DNA of 64,000 nt from Aurantimonas sp. HBX-1 (GTDB lineage Bacteria; Pseudomonadota; Alphaproteobacteria; Rhizobiales; Rhizobiaceae), in assembly GCF_021391535.1 (NCBI RefSeq), contig NZ_CP090066.1, positions 3,857,501 through 3,921,500 on the forward strand, given 5' to 3'. Below are positions 8,295-16,800 of the stretch, one piece after another; the stretch's first letter is position 1; every line of letters begins with the position of its first letter. Both the position numbers and the translations under genes were made by a program. The notes beneath the pieces are model-generated. The model did no database searches and was not told the DNA's origin. It saw nothing but the letters and a program-made list of their open reading frames with translations.

Positions 8295-9905
8295 TCAGGC
8301 CGCCGTCTCTTCGGCCTCGGCGTCTTCTTCCGCCTCGACCTGCGGCCCGTCGATGTCGGCCTGGGTGATCCAGCCCGCCTTCAGACGCGCCGACAGCACC
8401 ATCTGGTCGGCCGCGGCGCGGGAGATCTCGAACTTGCTGAGGGCGCCCGGGAACCGCTTGGTCTCGCCGTCCTTGCGTTCGCTCCAGCCGATGAGATCGT
8501 CCGCCGCGCAACCGGCGAAGTCTTCCATCGTCTTGATGTCCGCCTCGCCGAGCGCCACCAGCATCTCGGTGGTCAGCCCGTCGATCTCCTTGAGCTCGTC
8601 GGCGACGCCCAGCGCCACACGCCGCGCGTCGAACTCGGCCTCGCGCTGCTCCAGATATTCGCGAGCCCGCGCCTGGATCTCGCCGGCCGTCTCGTCGTCG
8701 AAGCCCTCGATCGAGGCGACTTCGCCCTGGTCGACATAAGCGACTTCCTCGACGCTGGCGAAGCCTTCGGAGGCCAGCACCTGGGCGACCATCTCGTCGA
8801 CATTCAGGGCGTTCATGAAGATCTCCGAACGCTCCTGGAATTCCTTCTGGCGGCGCTCGGATTCTTCCTGCTCGGTGAGGATGTCGATGTCCCAGCCGGT
8901 CAGCTGCGAGGCCAGCCGGACGTTCTGGCCGCGACGGCCGATCGCCAATGATAACTGGTCATCCGGGACGACGACTTCAATCCGTTCGGCGTCCTCGTCG
9001 AGCACGACCTTGGACACTTCCGCCGGCTGCAGGGCGTTGACCAGGAAGGAGGCGGCGTCCGGCGACCAGGGGATGATGTCGATCTTCTCGCCCTGCAGCT
9101 CGCCGACGACGGCCTGCACGCGCGAGCCGCGCATGCCGACGCAGGCGCCGACCGGATCGACCGAGGAATCGTTGGAGATCACCGCGATCTTGGCGCGCGA
9201 GCCCGGGTCGCGGGCCACCGCCTTGATGGTGATGATGCCGTCGTAGATCTCCGGCACTTCCATGGTGAAGAGCTTGGCCATGAACTGCGGATGGGTGCGC
9301 GACAGGAAGATCTGCGGGCCGCGGGGCTCGCGGCGGACGTCGTAGACGAAGGCGCGGACGCGGTCGCCATAGCGGAACAGCTCGCGCGGGATCTGCTCGT
9401 CGCGGCGGATGATGCCCTCGCCGCGGCCGAGATCGACGATGACGTTGCCGTATTCGACGCGCTTGACCGTGCCGTTGACGATCTCGCCGACGCGGTCGCG
9501 GAATTCCTCGTACTGGCGGTCGCGCTCGGCCTCGCGGACCTTCTGCACGATCACCTGCTTGGCCGACTGCGCGGCGATGCGGCCGAAATCCATCGGCGGC
9601 AGCTGCTCGGCGATGAAGTCGCCGGGCTCGGCGTCGGGGTTCTTGTCGCGCGCCAGGTCGAGATGGATCTGGATGTTCGGATCCTCGACCTCCTCGACCA
9701 CTTCGAGCAGGCGCTGCAGCCGCATCTCGCCGGTCTTGGTGTTGATGTCGACGCGGATGTTGGTCTCCTGACCGTAGCGGCTGCGCGCCGCCTTCTGGAT
9801 CGCGTCGGCCATGGCGCCGATGACGATCTCGCGGTCGATGGACTTCTCGCGCGCGACTGCGTCGGCGATCTGCAGAAGCTCAAGCCTGTTCGCACTCACT
9901 GCCAT
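8295..9905 (-). CDS. nusA: Transcription termination/antitermination protein NusA
   Basis: NusA binds RNA polymerase and nascent RNA and modulates pausing, termination and antitermination. The 536-residue product has the N-terminal RNAP-binding domain (MAVSANRLELLQ onward), an S1 domain (about 133-200) and two KH domains, with VPDDQLSLAIGRRGQNVRLA in the second. Two C-terminal helix-hairpin-helix repeats and an acidic tail follow. The ATG ending at 9905 has an AGGAG about eight bases upstream. It is the second gene of rimP-nusA-ylxR-infB and so is subject to the promoter and terminator in the rimP leader, which NusA itself might regulate. Confidence 0.97.
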   Translation of the reverse strand: MAVSANRLELLQIADAVAREKSIDREIVIGAMADAIQKAARSRYGQETNIRVDINTKTGEMRLQRLLEVVEEVEDPNIQIHLDLARDKNPDAEPGDFIAEQLPPMDFGRIAAQSAKQVIVQKVREAERDRQYEEFRDRVGEIVNGTVKRVEYGNVIVDLGRGEGIIRRDEQIPRELFRYGDRVRAFVYDVRREPRGPQIFLSRTHPQFMAKLFTMEVPEIYDGIITIKAVARDPGSRAKIAVISNDSSVDPVGACVGMRGSRVQAVVGELQGEKIDIIPWSPDAASFLVNALQPAEVSKVVLDEDAERIEVVVPDDQLSLAIGRRGQNVRLASQLTGWDIDILTEQEESERRQKEFQERSEIFMNALNVDEMVAQVLASEGFASVEEVAYVDQGEVASIEGFDDETAGEIQARAREYLEQREAEFDARRVALGVADELKEIDGLTTEMLVALGEADIKTMEDFAGCAADDLIGWSERKDGETKRFPGALSKFEISRAAADQMVLSARLKAGWITQADIDGPQVEAEEDAEAEETAA

Positions 9906-10002
9906 TGTCGGTTCTCCTGAATTCGGGTCCCTGCCGCGCAGCGGGCGCGGCGGCTCCATATGGTCCAGCGGGGCCGAAGGCGCCGCAATCGCTTCTCGCC
10001 GG

Positions 10003-10620
10003 TCAGTGCGGACGCCCGGTCGCGTCATCCGTGGCGTCGTCCGCGGCGTCGTCTTCTTCCGGCCTGCCCGAGGCCTTGCGGGCCGCCTTGTCCGCCTTCA
10101 GCGACGCCTCGATGAGGTCGTCGGTGAGGATCAGGCGCGCCTCGCCGATGGCGTCGAACGGAATATCGACAGTCGGCGTCTCGCCGGGAGACGGCTGGTC
10201 GCGCTCGATCGTGATCGCATCGTCGCCGACGCCGACGATCTTGCCGCGATAGCGCTTGCGGTCGTTGACCAGGCGGGTCGTCTCGAGCTTCATCAGGAAG
10301 CCCGCCCAGGTCTCGAAGTCGCCCTTGCGCACCAGCGGCCGGTCGATCCCCGGCGAGGAGACCTCCAGATGATACGGCTTGTCGATCGGATCGTCGACGT
10401 CGAGCACCGGCGAGATGCCGCGCGACACCGCCTCGCAGCCCTCGACGTTCATCGTGCCGTCCGGCCGCTCGGCCATGATCTGCACGGTCATGCCGTTGAG
10501 GCCGGAGATCTTGACCCGCACCAGGCGGTAGCCGAGCTGCTCGATCGCCGGCTCGACGATTGTCGCGACGGCGGCCTCGAGCCCCTGTTCCTTGACGATG
10601 CGCTGATCTGCGGTGATCAC
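10003..10620 (-). CDS. rimP: Ribosome maturation factor RimP
   Basis: Needed for late assembly of the 30S subunit. The 205-residue protein has the RimP N-terminal domain (LRxVRVKISG..MTVQIMAERPDG type), the SSPGIDRPLVRKGDFETWAG motif at the interdomain junction and the C-terminal SH3-like domain. An acidic tail ends it. I use the GTG ending at 10620, preceded by CGGAGCAAC with GGAG five bases away. The longer in-frame ATG at 10824 would include the leader and its hairpin as coding sequence, which is not credible. First gene of the nusA-infB operon. Confidence 0.92.
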   Translation of the reverse strand: MITADQRIVKEQGLEAAVATIVEPAIEQLGYRLVRVKISGLNGMTVQIMAERPDGTMNVEGCEAVSRGISPVLDVDDPIDKPYHLEVSSPGIDRPLVRKGDFETWAGFLMKLETTRLVNDRKRYRGKIVGVGDDAITIERDQPSPGETPTVDIPFDAIGEARLILTDDLIEASLKADKAARKASGRPEEDDAADDATDDATGRPH

Positions 10621-10736
10621 GTTGCTCCGAAATCGCTGCGGTCCGGCTCTGCCGGATCGGACCGGTGGTCCTCCTGCCTGCGGTCGGGCAGGACCGTCGG
10701 GGCGCGCGTCTTCGCGCAAACCGGGGTCCCTGAAAC

Positions 10737-10766
10737 AAAAAAGAGCGGGACCGGCAGGACCCACTC
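10737..10766 (-). terminator. Intrinsic terminator in the rimP-nusA leader
   Basis: On the minus strand GAGTGGGTCC and GGTCCCGCTC (10766-10757 and 10752-10743) form a 10-bp stem with one T-T mismatch, one G-T pair and a four-base loop. Six T follow immediately. It lies about 105 bp past the trmB stop and about 120 bp before rimP, but downstream of a good promoter. It could therefore be either the trmB terminator or an attenuator of rimP-nusA-infB. Confidence 0.75.
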
Positions 10767-10795
10767 TCACGATCGCATCGCAGAGAATTTCGCCT

Positions 10796-10824
10796 CCTAT
10801 ACTAGCTTCGGGCGCCTGCATCAA
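10796..10824 (-). promoter_or_regulatory. Sigma-70-type promoter of the rimP-nusA-infB operon
   Basis: On the minus strand TTGATG (10824-10819) is separated by exactly 17 bp from TATAGG (10801-10796). Transcription would start near 10789 and immediately cross the terminator hairpin at 10766-10737. Confidence 0.5.
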
Positions 10825-10871
10825 GTCGCAGCCGCCGGCCCGCCGTCACCGCCCGGCCCGCGTCCTCCCGC

Positions 10872-11585
10872 TCAGATCCGCCGGAAGGTGAGATAGGCCG
10901 GGCGCCGTCCCTCGCGGATCGCCTTGGCCTCGTAGCGCGTGCCGGGCCAGCCCTCGAAGGGCGAATGCCAGTCGGCCGCCCGCGCCGCGGTCCATTCGAA
11001 GGCGGGATGGTCGCGGCAGTGCTGCAGCGTCCAGTCGACATAGGTGTCGATGTCGGAGGCAAAGCGGAACGACGCCCCGGGGGCGAGCACCCGGGCGAAA
11101 CGGTCGAGATTGCGCGGGTTCACGAAGCGGCGCTTGAAGTGCTTCTTCTTCGGCCAGGGGTCGGGATAGAGCAGGTCGATGCCCGAGAGGCTGGCCTCGG
11201 GAAGCCAGTCGAGCAGCCGCGTGGCGTCGTCGTCGTAAAGGCGCAGATTGGCCGGCGGGGCTTCCGCGATCGCCGACAGCAGCTTGGCCATGCCGTTGAC
11301 GAAGGGCTCGACGCCGATGAACCCGGTATCCGGCCGGCGCAGCGCCCCGGCCAGGAGATGCTCGCCGCCGCCGAAGCCGATCTCCAGGTGCACCGCCTCG
11401 ACCGGGGCGGCAATCAGCGTGGTGAGGTCGGCTGGAGGCGGCGTGTCGAGGTCGATCCGCAGCGACGGCAGCAGCGTTTCCAGCAGCATCGCCTGCCCCG
11501 GCCGCAGCCGCGGGCCCCGGAGCCGGCCGAAGAACGCCTCGCGGGCGCGCTCCCGGTGCGGGACGGCGGACGGATCGTTCTCCAT
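10872..11585 (-). CDS. trmB: tRNA (guanine(46)-N7)-methyltransferase TrmB
   Basis: Adds the m7G46 modification to tRNA using SAM. The 237-residue protein has the SAM-binding motif EIGFGGGEHL at about 68-77 and the TrmB signature YPDPWPKKKH at 140-149. The C-terminal FEGWPGTRYEAKA motif is also present. The ATG ending at 11585 (MENDPSAVPHRE) is preferred. A 41-residue longer start at 11708 would give a Pro/Arg-rich extension not typical of the family. In many rhizobia metK lies directly upstream of trmB; here only about 155 bp without a gene separate trmB from the Xre regulator. Confidence 0.93.
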   Translation of the reverse strand: MENDPSAVPHRERAREAFFGRLRGPRLRPGQAMLLETLLPSLRIDLDTPPPADLTTLIAAPVEAVHLEIGFGGGEHLLAGALRRPDTGFIGVEPFVNGMAKLLSAIAEAPPANLRLYDDDATRLLDWLPEASLSGIDLLYPDPWPKKKHFKRRFVNPRNLDRFARVLAPGASFRFASDIDTYVDWTLQHCRDHPAFEWTAARAADWHSPFEGWPGTRYEAKAIREGRRPAYLTFRRI

Positions 11586-11740
11586 GGCGAATGCGCTTCC
11601 GGCTGGCGTTGGCATCGGCCCGGGGGTCGCGCCATCGCGCCGGCCGGTCCGGTCACCGCTCCGCGTGGGGTCGGCGACGCGGCCGGATTGCCGGCCCGGG
11701 GCCGCCACGTCAAGCGCGGCGGCGACGGTCAGCGGTCGGT

Positions 11741-12166
11741 TCAGGCCTTGTCGTCGGCCGCCGCCGTGTCGGCGAGCGTGCGCACCAGGTCGATGACCCG
11801 GCGACGGACCTTCGGGTCGGCGATGCGCACGAAGGCGCGGTTGAGCTGCAGGCCTTCGGTGGAGGAGAGGAAATCGACGACGTAATCAGGGCCTGAGGGC
11901 TCGGCGAAGCCGTCCTTGCCGTCGATGCCGCCGGGCGCGTCCTCGAAGAAGAAGGCGACCGGGACGTTCAGCACTTCCGACATGCGCTGCAGCCGGCTGG
12001 CGCCGATGCGGTTCGAGCCCTTCTCGTATTTCTGGATCTGCTGGAAGGTGATGCCGAGGCTCTCGCCGAGCTTTTCCTGGCTCATGCCCAGCATGGTCCG
12101 GCGGAGGCGAACCCGTGATCCGACATGCGTGTCGACCGGGTTCGGCTTCTTCTTGTTCTCCAGCAT
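11741..12166 (-). CDS. Xre-family helix-turn-helix regulator
   Basis: A 141-residue cytoplasmic regulator with an N-terminal Cro/CI-type HTH at about residues 19-73. It contains VGSRVRLRRTMLGMSQEKLG, a GITFQQIQKYEKG recognition-helix region and IGASRLQRMSEVLNVPVAFFF. The C-terminal half (DYVVDFLSSTEGLQLNRAF) is the conserved tail of the rhizobial members of this family. The chosen start MLENKKKPNP has GAAGG eight bases upstream; ATGs at 12181 and 12217 are alternatives. It is encoded between lnt and (usually) metK in rhizobia. Its targets are unknown to me. Confidence 0.88.
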   Translation of the reverse strand: MLENKKKPNPVDTHVGSRVRLRRTMLGMSQEKLGESLGITFQQIQKYEKGSNRIGASRLQRMSEVLNVPVAFFFEDAPGGIDGKDGFAEPSGPDYVVDFLSSTEGLQLNRAFVRIADPKVRRRVIDLVRTLADTAAADDKA

Positions 12167-12289
12167 CCGAAGCGCCTTCATCCTTTTTCCGCGACCCGCT
12201 GCGGCGGCGCCCGTCATGCGTCACAGGCAAACCCGAAATTGTCTTAAATCAATTTCGAATCCCGGCCTAGGCGGTGTGGCTCCAGGCTG

Positions 12290-13993
12290 TCAATCAATCT
12301 TAACGCGCATCGTCGCCCGGGAAAGCAACCCTGCCGCAAGGGCGGCAAGCCAGGCGGCCCAGTAGGTGGCGTTGCCGAACCGCGCGTAGGGCGTCGGCGC
12401 CGCCGCCTCCGGCAGCGCCACTTCGACGGTGCCGGTGGCGCCGAGCGCCAGCCCGCCGATCTGCCGGCCATAGGCATCGTTCACGACGGAAATGCCGGTG
12501 TTGGCGCTGCGCACCAGCGGCAGGCCTAAGGCCACCGACGTCAGCTCGGCAAGCCGCAGATGCTGGTAGGGACCGGGCGTCGCGCCGTACCAGGCGTCGT
12601 TGGTGTCGTTGACCAGGAAGCCGGGGCGGGAATCGGGCGAGCCGGCGTCGATCTCGCCGGGAAAGATGATCTCGTAGCAGACCAGCGGCAGAAAGGACGG
12701 CGCACCCTCAAGCGGCACCCGGCTGCGCACCGTGCCCGCCGAGAAGCCGCCCGGCATGTCGGCGAGCTGCGACACGCCGAGGCCTTCGAAGAACGTCTGG
12801 AACGGCAGGTACTCCCCGAACGGCACCAGATGCACCTTGTCGCGGGCATCGATGATCTCGCCATTGTCGTCGATGACGTAGACCGAATTGTAGACCCGCG
12901 AACTGACGTCGCCGGTGCCCTCCAGGCGGGCCGCCCCGGCGATCAGCGTCTCGCCCGGCAGTAGCGTGTCGGCGATGCGGGCGATCGCGTCGGGACGCTC
13001 GGTCAGCAGGAACGGAAACGCCGATTCCGGCCAGATCACCAGGGTGCGCGTCGCCTTCACGCCGGACGGCGCGGCCGTGGCTGTGCCGGGAGCCGGCCGG
13101 GCGGCTGCGCCGGTGATCGCGTCGGGCTCGGCGCGGGTCTCGGTGAGCCTGATGTGCCGGTCGAAGATCGTCTCGGCCTGGCTGTCCTCCCATTTCAGGC
13201 TCTGGTCGATATTCGGCTGCACCACCCGCACGTTGACGCCCTCGACGAAGCCCGTCGGGTGGGTGCCAAGCCGCCAGGCGCCGAAGCCGAGGTGAAAGAC
13301 CAGCAGCGCGGCCGCCACCGCGAGCGTCGCCGCGCGGCCCCGCCGGTCGGCGAGGACCGCCGGGGCGGAGAAGACGACGACCGCGAGCAGGGTCAGCCCG
13401 TGCACCCCGACGAGGCCGGCGGTCTGCATCAGCAGCGGCACCGGCGCCGCCATGACGCCGATCTCGTTCCAGGGAAAGCCGGTGAACAGGAAGCCGCGCA
13501 GATACTCCACCAGGCCGAAGGCGGCGGCGAGCGCAAAGATGCGCCAGGCGCTGTCGCTCCACAGCAGCCGCGCCAGGACGGCGGCAAGGCCGTAATAGAT
13601 CGACAGGATCGCCGGCAGCCCGAGCACCGCGAGCGGAATGAACACGGCGAACTCGGCGGCGTCCACCAGCATGGCGGCGCCCAGCCACCAGAGGCCGGCG
13701 ACGAAATAGCCGAAGCCGAACAGCCAGCCGGTGGCGAAGACCGGCAGCAGCCGGCGGGGCAGCGAACGGGCCGGGTCGACGGCCGCCCCGTCGATCAGCC
13801 AGACCAGCAGCGGAAAGGAGACGAAGCCGACCGCCGGAAAGTTGAACGGCGGCAGGGCCAGCGTCGCGAGCGCGCCGGCAAGGAAAGTCAGGAGGGCGCG
13901 CCGCCAGCCCTCGACGAGCAGGACGCGCGCGGCCAGGCGATCGACGAGGCGGTTCTCGCCCAGAAAGCCGCTATGACGGGAAATGGCGCTCAA
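12290..13993 (-). CDS. lnt: Apolipoprotein N-acyltransferase Lnt
   Basis: Inner-membrane enzyme that adds the third acyl chain to lipoproteins. The N-terminal half has six or more hydrophobic segments; the C-terminal half is a nitrilase-like periplasmic domain. The catalytic triad is visible as Glu in WPESAFPF, Lys in DKVHLVPFGEYLPF and Cys in VCYEIIFPGEI. No ATG lies near the expected start. I use the TTG ending at 13993 (567 residues), about 33 residues before the first membrane block LLVEGWRRALLTF. The in-frame ATG at 14116 would add 41 more unlikely residues. Together with lspA at 33.8 kb it provides two of the three lipoprotein-maturation steps. Confidence 0.92.
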   Translation of the reverse strand: MSAISRHSGFLGENRLVDRLAARVLLVEGWRRALLTFLAGALATLALPPFNFPAVGFVSFPLLVWLIDGAAVDPARSLPRRLLPVFATGWLFGFGYFVAGLWWLGAAMLVDAAEFAVFIPLAVLGLPAILSIYYGLAAVLARLLWSDSAWRIFALAAAFGLVEYLRGFLFTGFPWNEIGVMAAPVPLLMQTAGLVGVHGLTLLAVVVFSAPAVLADRRGRAATLAVAAALLVFHLGFGAWRLGTHPTGFVEGVNVRVVQPNIDQSLKWEDSQAETIFDRHIRLTETRAEPDAITGAAARPAPGTATAAPSGVKATRTLVIWPESAFPFLLTERPDAIARIADTLLPGETLIAGAARLEGTGDVSSRVYNSVYVIDDNGEIIDARDKVHLVPFGEYLPFQTFFEGLGVSQLADMPGGFSAGTVRSRVPLEGAPSFLPLVCYEIIFPGEIDAGSPDSRPGFLVNDTNDAWYGATPGPYQHLRLAELTSVALGLPLVRSANTGISVVNDAYGRQIGGLALGATGTVEVALPEAAAPTPYARFGNATYWAAWLAALAAGLLSRATMRVKID

Positions 13994-14077
13994 CTTGCCC
14001 CCGCATGTGAGGTCGACGACCCATGCACGATGCCGGTCCCGCCCATTAACGACACTCGCTTTCGCGAGACTGATGTC

Positions 14078-14107
14078 GGACGGCGAACCCTTCGAGGGCC
14101 GCCGTCC
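14078..14107. other. Hairpin between corC and lnt
   Basis: GGACGGC (14078-14084) and GCCGTCC (14101-14107) are perfectly complementary, with a second smaller stem CCCTTCGAGGG inside. No T-tract follows on the minus strand, so termination is doubtful. It may instead be an RNA processing or stability element between corC and lnt. Confidence 0.4.
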
Positions 14108-14128
14108 GTTTGTCACGATGCCCGGCGG

Positions 14129-15217
14129 TCAGGGCGCGTTGGCGAGGCCCTCGACGATGCGGCGGCGCTTGTCGCCCTGCCGGAAGCGCACGATGCGCAC
14201 CCGGCGCACCCGGCGCGGATCGGCATCCAGCACCTGGAACTCGAAGCCCGGCACCGCCTGGATCACCTCACCGCGTGTCGGCACGCGGCCGAGTTCGGAA
14301 AACAGCAGGCCGCCGATCGTGTCGGCCTCCTCCTCGTATTCGCTGATGTCGAAGTCCTCGCCGACCAGCGCCTTCACCTCGTCGAGATCGGCCCGTGCGT
14401 CGGCGACCCAGATGCCGTCGCCGCTCGCCGTGATCATCGGCGCGTCGTCGTCGTGCTCGTCCTCAATATTGCCGACCACCATCTCGATGACGTCCTCCAG
14501 CGAGACGAGGCCGTCCGTTCCGCCATATTCGTCGATGACCAGCGCCATCTGCGTCCGCGTCGCCTGCATCCGCGCCATCAGGTCCGAGGCGAGCATCGAG
14601 GGCGGCACGAACAGCACCTTGCGGATGATGCCGAGCTCCTCGATCTTCTTGGCGAGGTTGATCTGGCGCAGGTCGAGCCCGGCCTTCGGCTTGCGCGAGC
14701 CGTTGCCGCCGGCCGACCCGTCCGGCCGCGCCGGCCGCGCCACGCGGGTGATGTGGGCGACGACGTCGCGGATGTGAATCATGCCGCGCGGGTCGTCGAG
14801 GCTCTCGCCGTAGACCGGCATGCGCGAATGGCCGCTCGCCTCGAACTGCCGCATGAGCTCGCCGAGCGTGGTGCCGATCTCGGCCGCCTCGATGTCGGCC
14901 CGCGGCACCATCACGTCCTCGACGCGCACTTCGCGCAGCCGCAGGATGTTGTTGAGCATCGCCCGCTCGGCCGGGCTGAACGCGTCCTCGCCGGACCCCG
15001 GATGCATCAGCGCCTCCGTCAGGTCCTCGCGCATGACGCGGGGCATGCGCGGCCGCAGCCGTCGCAGCACGCGCGCCCAGACGCCGGGCTGGCCCGGCGT
15101 CCCGGCGCGCCGACTTCGGTCGTCGCCGGGGCTGCGGTCGTCGGCGACGTCGCCGCCCTGGATGTCGCCACGGTCCCGGTCAGGCACGTGCGCTTCGATG
15201 GTCATCGTCTCACTCAT
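14129..15217 (-). CDS. CBS-domain hemolysin/CorC family protein
   Basis: A 362-residue cytoplasmic member of the CorC/HlyC family, without the membrane DUF21 domain. It has an N-terminal disordered segment (residues 1-60) and two CBS domains from about 95 to 260 (EDVMVPRADI; MALVIDEYGGTDGLVS). A CorC_HlyC FAD-like domain fills the rest (DEVKALVGEDFDISEYEEEADTIGG). The family has been linked to magnesium/cobalt efflux or called hemolysin, often without proof. It overlaps ybeY by 4 bp (ATGA) and forms the conserved phoH-ybeY-corC-lnt group, so expression is coupled to rRNA-maturation genes. Confidence 0.88.
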   Translation of the reverse strand: MSETMTIEAHVPDRDRGDIQGGDVADDRSPGDDRSRRAGTPGQPGVWARVLRRLRPRMPRVMREDLTEALMHPGSGEDAFSPAERAMLNNILRLREVRVEDVMVPRADIEAAEIGTTLGELMRQFEASGHSRMPVYGESLDDPRGMIHIRDVVAHITRVARPARPDGSAGGNGSRKPKAGLDLRQINLAKKIEELGIIRKVLFVPPSMLASDLMARMQATRTQMALVIDEYGGTDGLVSLEDVIEMVVGNIEDEHDDDAPMITASGDGIWVADARADLDEVKALVGEDFDISEYEEEADTIGGLLFSELGRVPTRGEVIQAVPGFEFQVLDADPRRVRRVRIVRFRQGDKRRRIVEGLANAP

Positions 15218-15756
15218 GGTTGGTTCGGCGTCATGGCCGGCGCTTCGGCGGTTTCGGCATAGGGATTGGCAACGCCCAGCCCATCAAGGATCTCGACTTC
15301 GAGGCGTTCCATCGCCTCGGCCTCGGCCTCGTCGACATGGTCGTATCCGACGAGATGCAGGAAGCCATGCACGAGAAGATGTCGGAAGTGGGCAGCGAAG
15401 GGCTTGCCCTCCAGCGCCGCCTCGCGGGCGACGGTCTCGTAGGCGAGGATGAGGTCGCCGAGCAGCGGCCCGGGCGGCGAGCCCGCGGGCGCCATCGGGA
15501 AGGACAGGATGTTGGTCGGACGGTCCTTGCCACGCCATTCGGCGTTGGCCGCCTGCACCGTCGCGTCGTCGGCCAGCGTCAGGCCGATCTCGCTGGTGAC
15601 GTCGAGGGGCAGGCCGATCCGGCGCGCGGCGGCGGCGAACGCTTCCAGGGCCAGCGACGCGATGTCGCCGAGACCGGCCTCGTCCCAGGCCGGTGTCTCG
15701 ACGGCCAAGGCGACGGTCAGTCCGTCATAGAAGCGCGGTTGTCGGTCTTCGGGCAC
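15214..15756 (-). CDS. ybeY: Endoribonuclease/rRNA maturation factor YbeY
   Basis: A metal-dependent RNase needed for 16S rRNA 3' maturation and ribosome quality control. The 180-residue protein carries the UPF0054 zinc motif HGFLHLVGYDH with ligands H130, H134 and H140. The upstream RPTNILSFPM block is also typical. The start is GTG ending at 15756, placed immediately after the phoH TAA, so the two are translated in tandem. It overlaps corC by 4 bp. Confidence 0.94.
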   Translation of the reverse strand: MPEDRQPRFYDGLTVALAVETPAWDEAGLGDIASLALEAFAAAARRIGLPLDVTSEIGLTLADDATVQAANAEWRGKDRPTNILSFPMAPAGSPPGPLLGDLILAYETVAREAALEGKPFAAHFRHLLVHGFLHLVGYDHVDEAEAEAMERLEVEILDGLGVANPYAETAEAPAMTPNQP

Positions 15757-16800
15757 TTAACTGTCCAGCGGGATGGCCGGCGCGCGGTGGCGCGTCGCAT
15801 CCTCCTCATAGGCCTCGACGATCGCCTGCACCAGCGGATGGCGCACCACGTCCTTGGCCTCGAAACGAACCGTGACGACGTTCGGTACGCCGACCAGCAC
15901 CCGCAGCGCCTCCACCAGGCCGGACTTCTGGCCGGGCGGCAGGTCGATCTGCGAGGGATCGCCGGTCACCACCATCCTTGCGTTCTCGCCGAGACGGGTG
16001 AGGAACATCTTCATCTGCATCGCGGTGGTGTTCTGCGCCTCGTCGAGGATCACCGCGGCATTGGCGAGGGTGCGGCCGCGCATGAAGGCCAGCGGCGCGA
16101 TCTCGATGGCGCCGGCGGCCAGCGCCCGCTCGACCTTCTCGGCGGGGATCATGTCGTAGAGCGCGTCGTAGAGCGGCCGCAGATAGGGGTCGACCTTCTC
16201 CTTCATGTCGCCGGGCAGGAAGCCGAGCCGTTCGCCCGCCTCCACCGCCGGCCGCGACAGGATGATGCGGTCGACCTGGCCGCGCTCCAGCAGCATCGCC
16301 GCATGGGCGACGGCGAGATAGGTCTTGCCGGTGCCGGCGGGGCCGACGCCGAGCACCAGCTCGGCGCGGTCCATCGCCCGCATGTAGGCGTCCTGCGTCG
16401 GGGTGCGGGCGTGGATGGTGCGGCGACGGGTGGCGATCTGGGCCAGCGACATGCGGCCCTTCTTCTCCAGCGTCGGCAGGATCAGCTGGTCGTCCTGGGC
16501 GATCGCCATGCGCACGGCGCCGTCGACGTCCTTCTGGCCGATCTCGCTGCCGCCCTGCAGGCGCTCGTAGAGATGGTCGAGGGCCCGGCGGGCCTGTTCG
16601 CTCGCCGCCTGGGTGCCGCGGATCTCGACCTTGTTGCCGCGCGCCCGCGCATCGACGCCGAGCTTCTGCTCGAGCAGCGCCAGATGCTCGTCGAACTGGC
16701 CGAACAGCGAGCTGGCGAGGCGGTTGTCCTCGTAGGTCAGGACGATATGCGCCATGTCGGAGGCGCCGGATACCGGCAGCGTGCCACGGTCTGACTTCAA
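15757..16800 (-). CDS. phoH: PhoH-like ATPase (PhoH/YbeZ)
   Basis: A P-loop ATPase usually encoded with ybeY and thought to assist it in RNA metabolism. In the 347-residue form the KH-like N-terminal region (residues about 20-85) is followed by the ATPase domain. This has Walker A GVGPAGTGKTY (about 151-161), Walker B VILDEAQN and the MVVTGDPSQIDLP motif. I use the TTG ending at 16800: it overlaps the miaB stop as TTGA and has GGAAGGAAGG about five bases upstream. The first ATG (16755) has no visible ribosome-binding site. Rhizobial homologues as I recall them also have an N-terminal extension of this length. Confidence 0.92.
   Translation of the reverse strand: MKSDRGTLPVSGASDMAHIVLTYEDNRLASSLFGQFDEHLALLEQKLGVDARARGNKVEIRGTQAASEQARRALDHLYERLQGGSEIGQKDVDGAVRMAIAQDDQLILPTLEKKGRMSLAQIATRRRTIHARTPTQDAYMRAMDRAELVLGVGPAGTGKTYLAVAHAAMLLERGQVDRIILSRPAVEAGERLGFLPGDMKEKVDPYLRPLYDALYDMIPAEKVERALAAGAIEIAPLAFMRGRTLANAAVILDEAQNTTAMQMKMFLTRLGENARMVVTGDPSQIDLPPGQKSGLVEALRVLVGVPNVVTVRFEAKDVVRHPLVQAIVEAYEEDATRHRAPAIPLDS

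Noticed and set aside
4189..8739. A 1516-codon open frame on the plus strand antisense to infB
   Set aside because: It mirrors the codon bias of infB and its neighbours; high third-position GC keeps the opposite frame open. No family resemblance is visible.
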